A stretch of 46,751 nt of DNA from Actinoplanes siamensis (GTDB taxonomy: Bacteria > Actinomycetota > Actinomycetes > Mycobacteriales > Micromonosporaceae), in contig NZ_BOMW01000072.1 in assembly GCF_016862395.1 (NCBI RefSeq), forward strand, positions 1 through 46,751, in the 5' to 3' direction. The position numbers and the translations under genes are program-made. The notes under the pieces were generated by a model. It was given only the letters and a program-made list of their open reading frames with translations, ran no database searches and was not told the origin of the DNA. Within the stretch, counting starts at the first letter, position 1, and each line of letters opens with the position of its first letter. Shown piece after piece: positions 23,619-31,781 of the stretch.

Positions 23619-24236
23619 TTAGTCGTCCTCCGGTGAGCACTTCACCGATGCGGGCGCGCAGATTGACAAGTGGCTTGGAATGACGAAGCGTCTCGTCTTC
23701 CCTTGGTACTGGTAGACGACTTCAACACCGCTTCTGCTCGTCTTGCCATTGCCGACGACATCGTACCCGATCTGGAATTCGACTGAAAAATCGTCGCCGC
23801 GTTCGGAGTTCTGAACCAGCAGGCCACGAGGGTCGATACCACCAGAATTATCATGGTCCGCCGGCGGGAACTCTTTATCTTGCTGAAACCATCCCACCTC
23901 ATGACCTGCGGGGAGCATATCTGGCACAACCCTGGCCAGCACTCCGACGACCCGAAGGGTTGTATCGTTGTCCATTATCGGCGTAACCGAGATAATCTTA
24001 ATAGGCTCCGCATTATTGGGCGAAATCCTCAGATGGATAAGCCCGTCGGTGAATCGCGTACCTATCGATTTCGATCCCGACCAGCCATACGGCTGCATTA
24101 TCGCCGTTTCCAACTCGTCACCGGCTGGGGCGGGCTGAGTCTTCTGACGGTTCCACGTCGTAATGACAATCGTCCCAGCAACGGCGACAGTCGCCACGAG
24201 GATCACTACCAGCGCACGCCTGTGTTTCGGTGCCAA
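23619..24236 (-). CDS. Membrane-anchored hypothetical protein
   Basis: A 205-residue protein from ATG 24236. Residues 9-27 are a transmembrane anchor (ALVVILVATVAVAGTIVITT), and the rest is predicted extracytoplasmic and beta-rich, ending with a Cys pair (ICAPASVKC). No family recognised. Base composition here is visibly more AT-rich than in the flanking genes, and codon choice is looser, which fits horizontally acquired DNA next to the tRNA remnant. It is co-directional with the broken DNRLRE gene. Confidence 0.6.
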   Translation of the reverse strand: MAPKHRRALVVILVATVAVAGTIVITTWNRQKTQPAPAGDELETAIMQPYGWSGSKSIGTRFTDGLIHLRISPNNAEPIKIISVTPIMDNDTTLRVVGVLARVVPDMLPAGHEVGWFQQDKEFPPADHDNSGGIDPRGLLVQNSERGDDFSVEFQIGYDVVGNGKTSRSGVEVVYQYQGKTRRFVIPSHLSICAPASVKCSPEDD

Positions 24237-24390
24237 CTTTCGCTCCGTATGTATTTCTGGCCCGATGCGGTAGGCGAGTCACGGTCAGTGTGGTCGCCGC
24301 AATTATAGTGAACTAACTGTTCTTATGGTTTGCAACAGCGCCGTTGACTGCAAAAACGATCCCCTGCAGTCAACGGCGCGTCCGACTATC

Positions 24391-26396
24391 CTAGTATACT
24401 TCCATTACCTTCTCGGTGAGAGTCGGGTCGTTGTTCTGCCCGCAGAGCTTAGCGCCACTGGCGGTCGCGGTATAGATCTTCTTATAAGAGCTGCTGTTCT
24501 TTTGCTGGGCCTCGGCTGTGGCTTTTGACCCGATCCCGTCCCAGTCCCCACCGAAGGCAGCCTTAAGGCTGAGCTCCGTCGTCGCCGTTCTACTTACCCA
24601 CAGCTCATCACTCAAGCCGCCCTTGAAATTTGCATTGGTGCACTTGTAGGATCCACTGTAGGTTGATTTCCGCGTGAAACCCTTGAACGCGTATGGGCGA
24701 ATTTCACGAACGCCGGACCAGCGCCACTTGGTGGCATCTCCAGAGACTTGGCAGAACAAAGTGTAGTTCGGCCCTTGGTCTGCACCCGCTGAACAGGCAC
24801 CCACTGCCGAATGGGATTGAATTCGCGTTGCCACTTGTAGTTTGACCACGGCACGTTGCCCATGGCGCGCTTGCATTCAGTGGCCGGATTCACGCTTGAC
24901 GCGGACATGTTCCCGGAATCACTCTGGTTCTTTGTGGCGGCCAGATCGAGGTTGTCCAGGGTTTGCGCTTCTTCGGAGGGGTCAGGGCTGCCGTCACCCG
25001 CCACGGACATCTGCCGAACCGTCACCTGGGCTGCGGCTTCGCTAGAGCTGGGCTCCGGCTCCGGCTCCGGCTCCACGGCTCCAGGCTCAGAGTCGGACGT
25101 CTTGCGCAGCGCGATGGCCGACGTGGCCTGTGTTTGTGTGCCGGTGGGCAGCTTGACCAGCTGTCGCTGCACAAGGTCCGCCGACCCGAAGCCGGTGATG
25201 AGCAGCGTTACGTTTCCGTCTTCGTCGATGTATTTGTTGATGTCCTTGAGCGCCGGGACTTTCACGGAGTAATGACCGTCGGCGTCGGTGCGAGCGCCTG
25301 CGAGCTGTAGCCCCACAGCGGCATCTGGATCGGTTTCCGAGGCGATGAGCATGGCCGGGCTGGGGTCCAGGCTTACCGTGATATCGAGGTTTGGAATTGG
25401 GTTTCCGGCCTTGTCTCTCAAGGTACCCGAGACAGGGAAGGAGTTGCTGGTTCGTTTGGGGTCGAGATTTTCCGTGAATCGAGAGTCGTTAGCAGGAGCT
25501 CCCGCGAACGAGTTCGGGTTGTACGTAACGTACATGAACGGCTTGTAGTTGACGTTGTCGCCGGACAGGATGCGCTTGAAGTAGCTGACATCGGTCTCGG
25601 ACGGTGCCTTGAGCGCCATGCCAATCTGGCCCGACGTGGTGTTCGCCCAACCCTGCACCAACTGGTCGAGGTCATGCGGGTTCGTCGCGATATAGCCGGC
25701 GGCGCAGCTGGCCTGCCCCTTCGATCCGTTGGTCGCTCCGGACGCCGTCGCGGCGATCGACGGCTGTCCCGTGGTGCCGCTGCCGCTGCCGCTGTATGCC
25801 CAACGCGTCGCTACCGACGCCAGGCCGGCCGAGTAGACATTGATCGCACGGTTCCCACATGTGGCCGAGTACGAGTTCCACAGACCCAGGTGCGCCTCTT
25901 CGATCCGTGAGCCACGAATCGGCGCGGGATCCCAGTTGAGGAAAGCACGCGCCGGATTCCCGCTCGTGTCCACACCAACCGCGAGATCCGAACTCGCGGA
26001 GAAGTCGGTGGTCGTGTTCTGCTTCACGTAGGTGTCGAACGTGCCCTTGAAGTTCACGTCCGGGTCGATCGTGACCGGGTACTGCGTGGCCGGATCGGTC
26101 AGAAACGCCATGTCGGGCGTGAGCGTGACATCCACGCCGTAATCGCGCGGCGTGAGCGTATAAGCCACTCCCGCCGTGCGGGACGGCAGCTGGGACACCG
26201 CATCGAGCTCGGAGCCCCACATGGACGGAGCCGCCATGACGCCGACAACCTTGCCAGCCGTGTCGATGAACTCCGTGCTGTTACCGGCCGCGGTCCGCGC
26301 CGTCAACCCGGCGAATCGCATCGGCACGGTAATAGAGACCGGCTTGCTCGGCCGCCGCTTGAGCACCGTGTGCTGCCGGAACCCGGTCGCAGTCAA
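24391..26396 (-). pseudogene. Truncated, frameshifted secreted DNRLRE/toxin-like protein
   Basis: The main frame, from about 26396, resembles the N-terminal half of large actinobacterial wall-associated/Rhs-type proteins: FAGLTARTAAG, FLTDPATQYPVTIDPDVNF, a DNRLRE-like domain (LNWDPAPIRGSRIEEAHLGL, then DLDQLVQGWAN), a carboxypeptidase-regulatory-like domain and a Glu-Pro repeat. The signal peptide and about 150-200 N-terminal residues are missing: the frame is cut at 26396 where a transposase fragment begins. A second lesion near 24780-24800 moves the sensible sequence to another frame, which ends with a Cys-containing C-terminal module (YTLFCQVSGDATKWRW, ending at 24391). It is probably non-functional. 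Confidence 0.7.
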
Positions 26397-26607
26397 ATCG
26401 TCCGATCCGAACAGTCACCCGACGCGACGCGTTCATAGCCGGATCCATGGATCAGAGCGGCGATGACGTGCTCGAACACACCCGGTCCGGGATCCGTCGA
26501 CGGTGGCAGCCCAGCGGGTGGGCCGGATCGAACTCGGGTTGTTCAGGCCACAGCGCGGCGAACTGGACCCAGACGGGTTCGAACAACGAAGATGGCAGCG
26601 CAGGCAC
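26393..26607 (-). mobile_element. 5' fragment of an IS transposase gene
   Basis: From GTG 26607 the frame reads VPALPSSLFEPVWVQFAALW, then FDPAHPLGCHRRRIPDRV. After a one-base deletion it continues in another frame as FEHVIAALIHGSGYERVASG and CSDRTI. This matches the start of an IS5-like actinobacterial transposase as I recall it. Only about 70 codons remain. The fragment stops exactly where the truncated DNRLRE protein begins, so IS insertion followed by deletion removed both the transposase 3' end and the toxin-like 5' end. Confidence 0.6.
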
Positions 26608-26734
26608 GGGACTCCATTGGTTGCAGAGCGTAGAGAACTTTGATGATCAATGGACCCGTGCCTGTTTGCTGCCCGCAGGCACCCGCATGTCCGGATCTTG
26701 GACCTACTGCCGGTCAGTCTAAAGGTCTACCAGC

Positions 26735-27124
26735 ATGAGCGACGTTTCGTACGGCAGGATCAGGGGCGTGCGAGCAGTCCTCAAGCGCCTGGAACTCGAT
26801 CCCGACCCATCGACCCTGCCCGGCGATCCGTCCGCGTTCGCGTTCCTCGTTCGCATGATCGTCGGCCAACCGGACACACCGGCCGAGGAGTACTTCGACC
26901 TCACCGTGTGCTCGCCGGAGTGGCTGGCTAAGACCTGCCGTGAGCTTGGCGGTATCTACAACCCCCGACACCATCTCGTAGTCAGCGTCGAAGACTTCGA
27001 CGTTCGGGCGGTGCGGGCGTGGCTCGCAGCGAGGGTGCGGGAGGTTGAAGGCGACACCTGGGCGGAGATCGGGGAGCGCGTCGGCAGGGTGGGCTACTGG
27101 GAGTTCGAGGACTACCGAGCCTGA
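26735..27124 (+). CDS. Immunity 8 (Imm8) family protein
   Basis: A 129-residue protein. The Imm8 pattern is clear: a start RAVLKRLELDPDPSTLPGDP, FAFLVRMIVGQ, YFDLTVCSPEWLAKTC, and the family-typical end EGDTWAEIGERVGRVGYWEF. Imm8 proteins neutralise C-terminal toxin domains of polymorphic toxin systems. The only candidate toxin nearby is the broken secreted protein on the opposite strand, which is not in the usual toxin-then-immunity order. It is therefore an orphan immunity gene. Expression now may serve protection against kin toxins. Confidence 0.8.
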   Translation: MSDVSYGRIRGVRAVLKRLELDPDPSTLPGDPSAFAFLVRMIVGQPDTPAEEYFDLTVCSPEWLAKTCRELGGIYNPRHHLVVSVEDFDVRAVRAWLAARVREVEGDTWAEIGERVGRVGYWEFEDYRA

Positions 27125-27243
27125 CGTTCGGTCATCACCTGACCGCACTCGGAGAGCGGCAAATGAGTGCACTCGATCATGGAGAGCTTCTCTTCGCCGC
27201 AGGTCGCCGGATACGGGGAAAGTAAGGGGGCGGGTCACCTGCC

Positions 27244-27561
27244 GTCGAGCAGGGGCCCGACTACTACACGCACTGGGCATTGACTCATTTCTTGCTTAAT
27301 GGACACCACAAGATGCAGGCCGCCGCGGAAAGCGGACTTCCCGTTGTCGTGGCGATGTCATGCGCGGGTCGCTACCAAGGTATTTTGATTGGCGGTCAGT
27401 CGCCACTGGCCGCCTTCCTTGGACATCACGTACATCGGAGTACCTTCGCCGAGCTCGGTCACCTGCTCGCCGGTCGGCGAGAAGTACCGCTGGCGCACTT
27501 TGACCGCGGCCACGTCGGGCCGAATGAAAAGGACATGCACGACCTCATAGGAAGGAATTAG
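27244..27561 (+). pseudogene. Decayed hypothetical gene (HHK-containing fragment)
   Basis: The plus strand reads VEQGPDYYTHWALTHFLLNG followed by HHKMQAAAESGLPVVVAM, which looks like the C-terminal piece of a conserved actinobacterial protein. An in-frame TAA lies just upstream and no start codon is available. Past about 27372 the frame is a shadow of the convergent SnoaL-like gene. Function unknown. Confidence 0.45.
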
Positions 27562-27774
27562 ATCCTTCATCGCGCCGGGCAGCACCCGCTGGGTGAAGGC
27601 GGCGATGGCGTCCCTGCCCACGAGAAAGTGGCCGGCTCCCGTGGTCCAGATGGCGTCCTCGCGGAACAAGGCGACGAACTCCTCGACCAGTTCGTTGCGC
27701 TGGACATGAGTGACGGTGGCGACGACTTTTTCGATCCCCGCGATGTCGGCTTGACGGTCAATGGTTGGGTCCAT
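27358..27774 (-). CDS. SnoaL-like / DUF4440 protein (SgcJ/EcaC-type)
   Basis: A 138-residue protein from ATG 27774. It shows the alpha+beta NTF2-like pattern of the SgcJ/EcaC and DUF4440 group: EEFVALFREDAIWTTGAGHF, LVGRDAIAAFTQRVLPG, VAAVKVRQRYFSPTG, and a late WRLTANQNTLV. Members are small polyketide-cyclase-like or ketosteroid-isomerase-like proteins with varied or unknown roles. It stands alone within a decayed region, and its tail overlaps a fragment on the other strand. Confidence 0.75.
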   Translation of the reverse strand: MDPTIDRQADIAGIEKVVATVTHVQRNELVEEFVALFREDAIWTTGAGHFLVGRDAIAAFTQRVLPGAMKDLIPSYEVVHVLFIRPDVAAVKVRQRYFSPTGEQVTELGEGTPMYVMSKEGGQWRLTANQNTLVATRA

Positions 27775-28287
27775 GACAAGATCGTGGAACGTAAACCAAG
27801 CTTCAGGTCAAGCACCGTGTGACCAGCAATACGCAGACCGGTTCGCTGATCGAACGTACTCACTTCGGCACGAGCGCGTACCGGCGCCGACACCGCGTGA
27901 CCGACGCTCCGCTGGCCGGCTCGCACGGTCGGCGGCATGATAGTTAAACCGATCTTGGCCACGTGACCCGATTTATTGTTCACCGATCAGGTCTCTGGAT
28001 CGGCGGGTGAGCCACTGTCCCCAGCGTGAGCCTGAAACGGCTCAATGACTCGTTACTCGGTCCGTGCTCGCGTGACTTCATGCGCGAACTTGAGTCGTTC
28101 CCATTCCGTGTCGCGCGTGATCGGCTCTGCCGACTCTCAGCGGTGTATCGGCGGCCACACATTCGGCGGTCCGCCGACGCCGGGTCGTACGACGGTGGTG
28201 CTAGCACCTTGGGCGGAGGCAGCATGCACTGTGCCTCGATGTTTCCGATCGCAGGTGGATGGCCGGGGGCGGACGCTCGCCGACACT
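27775..28287. other. About 500 bp without a supported gene
   Basis: This gap between the divergent SnoaL-like and CPBP genes contains open frames, but none with plausible start, codon use or family resemblance. A TTGACC with further TTGG/TTTACGTT elements lies 20-60 nt upstream of the SnoaL-like ATG and may be its promoter. The remainder is probably decayed sequence. Confidence 0.5.
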
Positions 28288-28317
28288 GGGCGGACCTTAC
28301 TGAAAGCAGGTCCGCCC
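28288..28317 (+). promoter_or_regulatory. Hairpin abutting the CPBP start codon
   Basis: GGGCGGACCT and AGGTCCGCCC form a perfect 10-bp stem with a 10-nt loop, ending at the base before GTG 28318. The only Shine-Dalgarno-like bases (AGCAGG) are partly inside the stem. It could block ribosome access or terminate readthrough. Confidence 0.5.
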
Positions 28318-29127
28318 GTGTTAGCCAGGCTTTCCGATCGCGCCGCGTCGATCGTCTTCGTCCTGTTGGTTCTGGGGGTCTCGCTGGGGACCGCCGACGT
28401 CGCAGGAGGGCTGATCCTGGCCCTGTCTCCGCTGCTCGTGGTATTGGTGATGCTCCTTCTAGTCACCCGCGAGGGCTACACGCGTGACGGCTGGCGTCGG
28501 CTCGGGATGGGCCGGCTCGGGCTGCGCTACTGGCCGCTGACGATCGCCACCACCGCAGGCGTCTGCCTGCTCGCGACCGTGGGGGTCGTCGCGTTCGGCT
28601 TTGCTCGGTTCGCCGCCCCGCAGCAGCCGTGGGTGGCCGATGTGCTCGCGCTGTGCGCCGCCGGCCCAGTCCTGGCGTTCGCGGAGGAGATCGGCTGGCG
28701 CGGCTACCTGCAGCCGAGACTTGCCTTTCTGGGCGAACGGGCGGCAATGCTCACCGTCGGTGTCGTCTGGATCGGCTGGCATCTGCCGTACATCCTGTCC
28801 ACGCCGAACTACCACAGCGACGGGAACCGGGTCGTGGTGCTCACGCTGTTCAGCGGCTCCGTGATCGCGTTCTCGTTCCTGATCGGCCACCTGCGGACCA
28901 TGTCCGCCAGCGTGTGGCCAGCCGTGCTGGCCCACTTCACGCACAACGCCACATTCGCCGCCCTGACCATCCCGATCGCCACCGAGCAGCCGGTGGTGGT
29001 CAACGAATACCTCAGCGGCGACTCGGGGCTGTTCGTGATGCTTGGCACCGCCGCGTGCGCTGCCGCGATCGGTGTCAGCCGGGCGCAAGCGGCCCGTCTG
29101 TCACTTCGAGCGTCTGCGCGAGGATGA
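28318..29127 (+). CDS. CPBP family intramembrane glutamic endopeptidase
   Basis: Start taken at GTG 28318 (VLARLSDRAASIVFVLL), because upstream in-frame sequence is not protein-like; this gives 269 residues, normal for the family. About seven transmembrane helices are visible. The three CPBP active-site motifs are present: EEIGWRGYL, WHLPY (in VVWIGWHLPYILST), and AHFTHN. Members are Rce1-like membrane proteases, some of which process bacteriocin-like peptides or protect against them. A hairpin sits directly against the start codon. The last 53 bp overlap the convergent response-regulator gene. Confidence 0.85.
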   Translation: MLARLSDRAASIVFVLLVLGVSLGTADVAGGLILALSPLLVVLVMLLLVTREGYTRDGWRRLGMGRLGLRYWPLTIATTAGVCLLATVGVVAFGFARFAAPQQPWVADVLALCAAGPVLAFAEEIGWRGYLQPRLAFLGERAAMLTVGVVWIGWHLPYILSTPNYHSDGNRVVVLTLFSGSVIAFSFLIGHLRTMSASVWPAVLAHFTHNATFAALTIPIATEQPVVVNEYLSGDSGLFVMLGTAACAAAIGVSRAQAARLSLRASARG

Positions 29128-29782
29128 CGGCCTGCACCCGGTCACGAAGCTCCAGCTTGCGCAGCACCGAGCCGATGTGCGTCTTGACGGTCGACTCCGC
29201 CACGTGCAGCCGTGCGGCGATCTCTGCGTTGGTCAACCCCAACCCGATCGCCGCGAGAATCTCGCGTTCGCGGGCGGTGAGCCGCGTCAGAGTGGACGGC
29301 GCGGCGGTCGGCCGGTCTTCGGTGGACCCGGCCGGCGCCACGAGGACGAACGAGTCGATCAGACGACGGACTAGCCGTGGCGAGACAGGTGACTCGCCGG
29401 CCGCCGCGGCCCGGATCGCTGACAGCAGTTCCGCGGGGCCGGCGTCCTTGACCAGATATCCGGACGCGCCCGCCCGTAGCGCGGCAACGAGCAGGTCGTC
29501 GGAGTCGAATGTCGTCAACATCACGACTCGCGGCGGATCCGCGGCGGCGAGTAGCCGCCTGGTCGTCTCCACCCCGTCGAGGCCGGGCATCCGTATGTCC
29601 ATCAGAACGACATCGGCGCGGTGCTCCGGTTGCCGAAGCGCGTCGAGTGCCGCCTGGCCGTCACCGACCGACCCGACCACCCGCAGGTCCGGGGTCGCGC
29701 CCAGCAGCATCGCGAAACCGGCACGGACCAAGTCCTGATCGTCGACGAGGAAGACCCGGATCGGCTCTGGCCGGCTCATCAT
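29075..29782 (-). CDS. NarL/LuxR-family response regulator
   Basis: A 235-residue protein from ATG 29782. The receiver domain has the acidic pair in FLVDDQD, phospho-acceptor D62 (VLMDIRMPG), the switch Thr (LTTFDSD) and Lys (GYLVKDAGP). The C-terminal LuxR helix-turn-helix is LTAREREILAAIGLGLTNAE, then VAESTVKTHIGSVLRKL. It overlaps the sensor kinase gene by 4 bp, so the two form a two-component system. It would act as a phosphorylation-dependent transcription factor; targets are unknown. Confidence 0.95.
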   Translation of the reverse strand: MMSRPEPIRVFLVDDQDLVRAGFAMLLGATPDLRVVGSVGDGQAALDALRQPEHRADVVLMDIRMPGLDGVETTRRLLAAADPPRVVMLTTFDSDDLLVAALRAGASGYLVKDAGPAELLSAIRAAAAGESPVSPRLVRRLIDSFVLVAPAGSTEDRPTAAPSTLTRLTAREREILAAIGLGLTNAEIAARLHVAESTVKTHIGSVLRKLELRDRVQAVILAQTLEVTDGPLAPG

Positions 29783-31032
29783 CGCCTGTCCTGGACGGCG
29801 ACCGGGATGGTGGCCTGCACACCGAATCCGCCGCCCGGACGCGGACCGGCCATCAGAGCACCGTCGAGGGCACGCAGTCGTTCCCGCATCCCATCGAGCC
29901 CGTGACCCGGTGCGGCAGCCACCACGCCGACGGCTCGGCCGACGCCGTCGTCGTCGATGCGCACCCGTACGGCCTGCGGTGCCCGCTCGACGGCCACCCG
30001 CGCCACGGCCTGGGACCCGGCATGCTTCAGGACATTGGTCAGTGACTCCCGGACCACCCGAAGCACGGCGAAGCGCACTGCGGCGGGCGTGCGTTCGAAC
30101 ACGGCGGGGTCGACGTGGACCTCGACCGGCAGACCGGCGGACCGGACCGCCGCAACGAGTTGCTCCAGGTCGGCGAGGCCCACCGGCGGCCCGGCCGGGT
30201 CGTCGGCCGCTTCGGGATCGCGGAGCACGTCGATGACGCCGCGTACCTCGGTCAGCGCGGTCCGCGCGGTCCGCGCGATCGTGGCGAGGGCGGTCCGGGC
30301 CTGGTCACGGTCCCACGGCTGCGCATGCTCGGCGGCGTACTCGGCCCCGTCGGCCTGCACGATGACGACGGTGAGCGAGTGGGCGACAATATCGTGGATC
30401 TCCCGGGCGGCCGCGACCCGCTCCCGCTGTGCCAGGAACCGCTCGCGCTGCCGGCTGTTCTCCTCCAGCCGCGCATAGGCCTCGCTCAGCGCTCTCATGT
30501 TGGTCTCGCGACCCCGAACGACGTTCCCGATCAGCCAGATCAACCCGGTGAACACGGCGAGAAACACGGCGCTGACCAGGGCGTTGCGGGTGTAGTCCGG
30601 CTCGGTGCTCCATCGGAAGCCGGCTGCGAGGCTGCCGGCCAGCCCTGCGCCGAGCGCACACAATCGGATCGGCAGCGACGGGACGTGCGCGGCGACCGTG
30701 TAGATCACAAATGCTTGGGCGATGTTGGCCGGCAGCGGAATAGGCAGCACCACGAGCTGGACCACGAAGATCGCAGCCGACCACGCCAGCAGAGCGGCCG
30801 GCCAACGGCGTCGCATAACGAGCGGCAGAATAGTCACGGTGCCCACGACAAGTCCGGCGGGCCCGCCGAGCACGCTGGACACGCCGAACACCAGCCACAT
30901 CACACCGGTGAGAAGGCCATCCACCAGCAGTGGACGCGCCCGCGACCATCGGTCGGCTCGGGCTGCGAGGACCGTACTTGGTTCCACAGCCCTCCCACCG
31001 TGCCGGCGCCTCACCGGCCCCAGCCTAGCCAT
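29779..31032 (-). CDS. NarL-type sensor histidine kinase
   Basis: Start set at ATG 31032, giving 417 residues; the frame continues upstream to 31290, but that part belongs to a different, truncated gene. The N-terminal half has five or six transmembrane helices. The HisKA_3 motif is AAAREIHDIVAHSLTVVIVQ (phospho-acceptor His), followed by an HATPase domain with ESLTNVLKHAG, a DDGVG box and PGHGLDGMRERLRALDG. Its gene overlaps that of the response regulator by 4 bp. The signal sensed by the membrane domain is unknown; such pairs often respond to envelope stress or antibiotics. Confidence 0.9.
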   Translation of the reverse strand: MARLGPVRRRHGGRAVEPSTVLAARADRWSRARPLLVDGLLTGVMWLVFGVSSVLGGPAGLVVGTVTILPLVMRRRWPAALLAWSAAIFVVQLVVLPIPLPANIAQAFVIYTVAAHVPSLPIRLCALGAGLAGSLAAGFRWSTEPDYTRNALVSAVFLAVFTGLIWLIGNVVRGRETNMRALSEAYARLEENSRQRERFLAQRERVAAAREIHDIVAHSLTVVIVQADGAEYAAEHAQPWDRDQARTALATIARTARTALTEVRGVIDVLRDPEAADDPAGPPVGLADLEQLVAAVRSAGLPVEVHVDPAVFERTPAAVRFAVLRVVRESLTNVLKHAGSQAVARVAVERAPQAVRVRIDDDGVGRAVGVVAAAPGHGLDGMRERLRALDGALMAGPRPGGGFGVQATIPVAVQDRR

Positions 31033-31105
31033 GGTCCGCGACGCGCGATCACACGGATCTGCATAGGCGATCACCATAACCAGCACCACACGCCCGGGAC
31101 ACGCC

Positions 31106-31290
31106 CGGTCGGGATCTTCAGCTTTGGTGTCGGCGGCCAGCAGGATCAGGTTGTCGGTGCCGTGTTCGGCCTTGACGCGCATCGCGGTGGCCCAACTGCC
31201 GATCCCTCCAGAGTGTTGGACCACGTGCAGCGGCTCCGGCCGCTGTGATGGGTCACGGCTGTCGGCGCAGGCGGCTGTCGGGTTGCTCAT
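31106..31290 (-). pseudogene. N-terminal fragment of a PAPS-reductase/alpha-hydrolase-like protein
   Basis: From ATG 31290 the frame reads PLHVVQHSGGIGSWATAMRV and then NLILLAADTKAEDPD. The SGG-x-x-S loop and the following strand with a conserved acidic residue are typical of the PP-loop/PAPS reductase family. About 60 residues remain; the frame then enters the upstream region of the sensor kinase gene in phase, so the coding sequence is a fusion scar. The preceding decayed gene overlaps its start in an ATGA. Confidence 0.6.
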
Positions 31291-31572
31291 CGGCGCGTCA
31301 GGGCGACGCCGAGCTGCTGGCTCTGTAGCCAGCCGGCGACGTCATCGTCGTCCGTGTGATCCCGGCGCAGGGTGTCGTTGAGGGTGTTGGCGGATCGGCG
31401 GATCTTCAGCGCGGCGGAGATCCTGAGACCCGTCCGGACAGCTGAGGTCGTCGAGGTTGTCGTAGCCGCGGATGGAGATCAGGTCGGCGCCGAGGTCGAC
31501 GTAGTCGTCGGTGGCGCCGGGTCCCTGGGAGAGGACGGCGTGGATGCGGTGGGCCTTCTCCCGGGCGTCCAT
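31288..31572 (-). pseudogene. Decayed small gene preceding the PAPS-reductase-like fragment
   Basis: ATG 31572 opens MDAREKAHRIHAVLSQGPGA and continues to GYDNLDDL. The sequence then makes sense only in another frame (TGLRISAALKIRRSANTLND, then DVAGWLQSQQLGVALTRR), ending in a TGA that overlaps the next gene start by 4 bp. One indel near 31435-31445 explains it. The repaired product would be about 95 residues of unknown family. The pair looks like a plasmid- or phage-type cassette left behind. Confidence 0.5.
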
Positions 31573-31643
31573 TCGTCCAGGCGCCGAGCCTGATCCTAGT
31601 TCTCCGATAGGGTATCGACACACGTGTAAACAAATGTCTCTAT

Positions 31644-31660
31644 ATCCCATCGGGTAGGAA
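31644..31660. promoter_or_regulatory. Candidate regulatory motif upstream of the sulfonate-type operon
   Basis: ATCCCATCGGGTAGGAA shares a CC-x-A ... GG-x-TAGGAA layout with 36601-36622, and more loosely with 38022-38039. It lies about 120 nt upstream of the first permease gene, in an AT-richer leader. Confidence 0.35.
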
Positions 31661-31781
31661 GGATATTGACTCGGGTCCTGACCTCTGCTTTCAATGGCAC
31701 CAGGTTCACGGCGCCGCACGACGTGTCGGCCGCCACGCCCTCCGAAATCTCGAACGCGGCTCGATCACAAGGAGTCCGGCG

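Noticed and set aside
25040..25080. Short tandem GGCTCC repeat in the DNRLRE pseudogene as a CRISPR-like or regulatory repeat
   Set aside because: It is a simple codon repeat encoding Glu-Pro units in a linker, with no spacers.
28045..28317. Longer N-terminus for the CPBP protease from ATG 28045
   Set aside because: The added 91 residues are Arg/Ser/Cys-rich with no membrane or domain character, and the family length is satisfied by the GTG at 28318.
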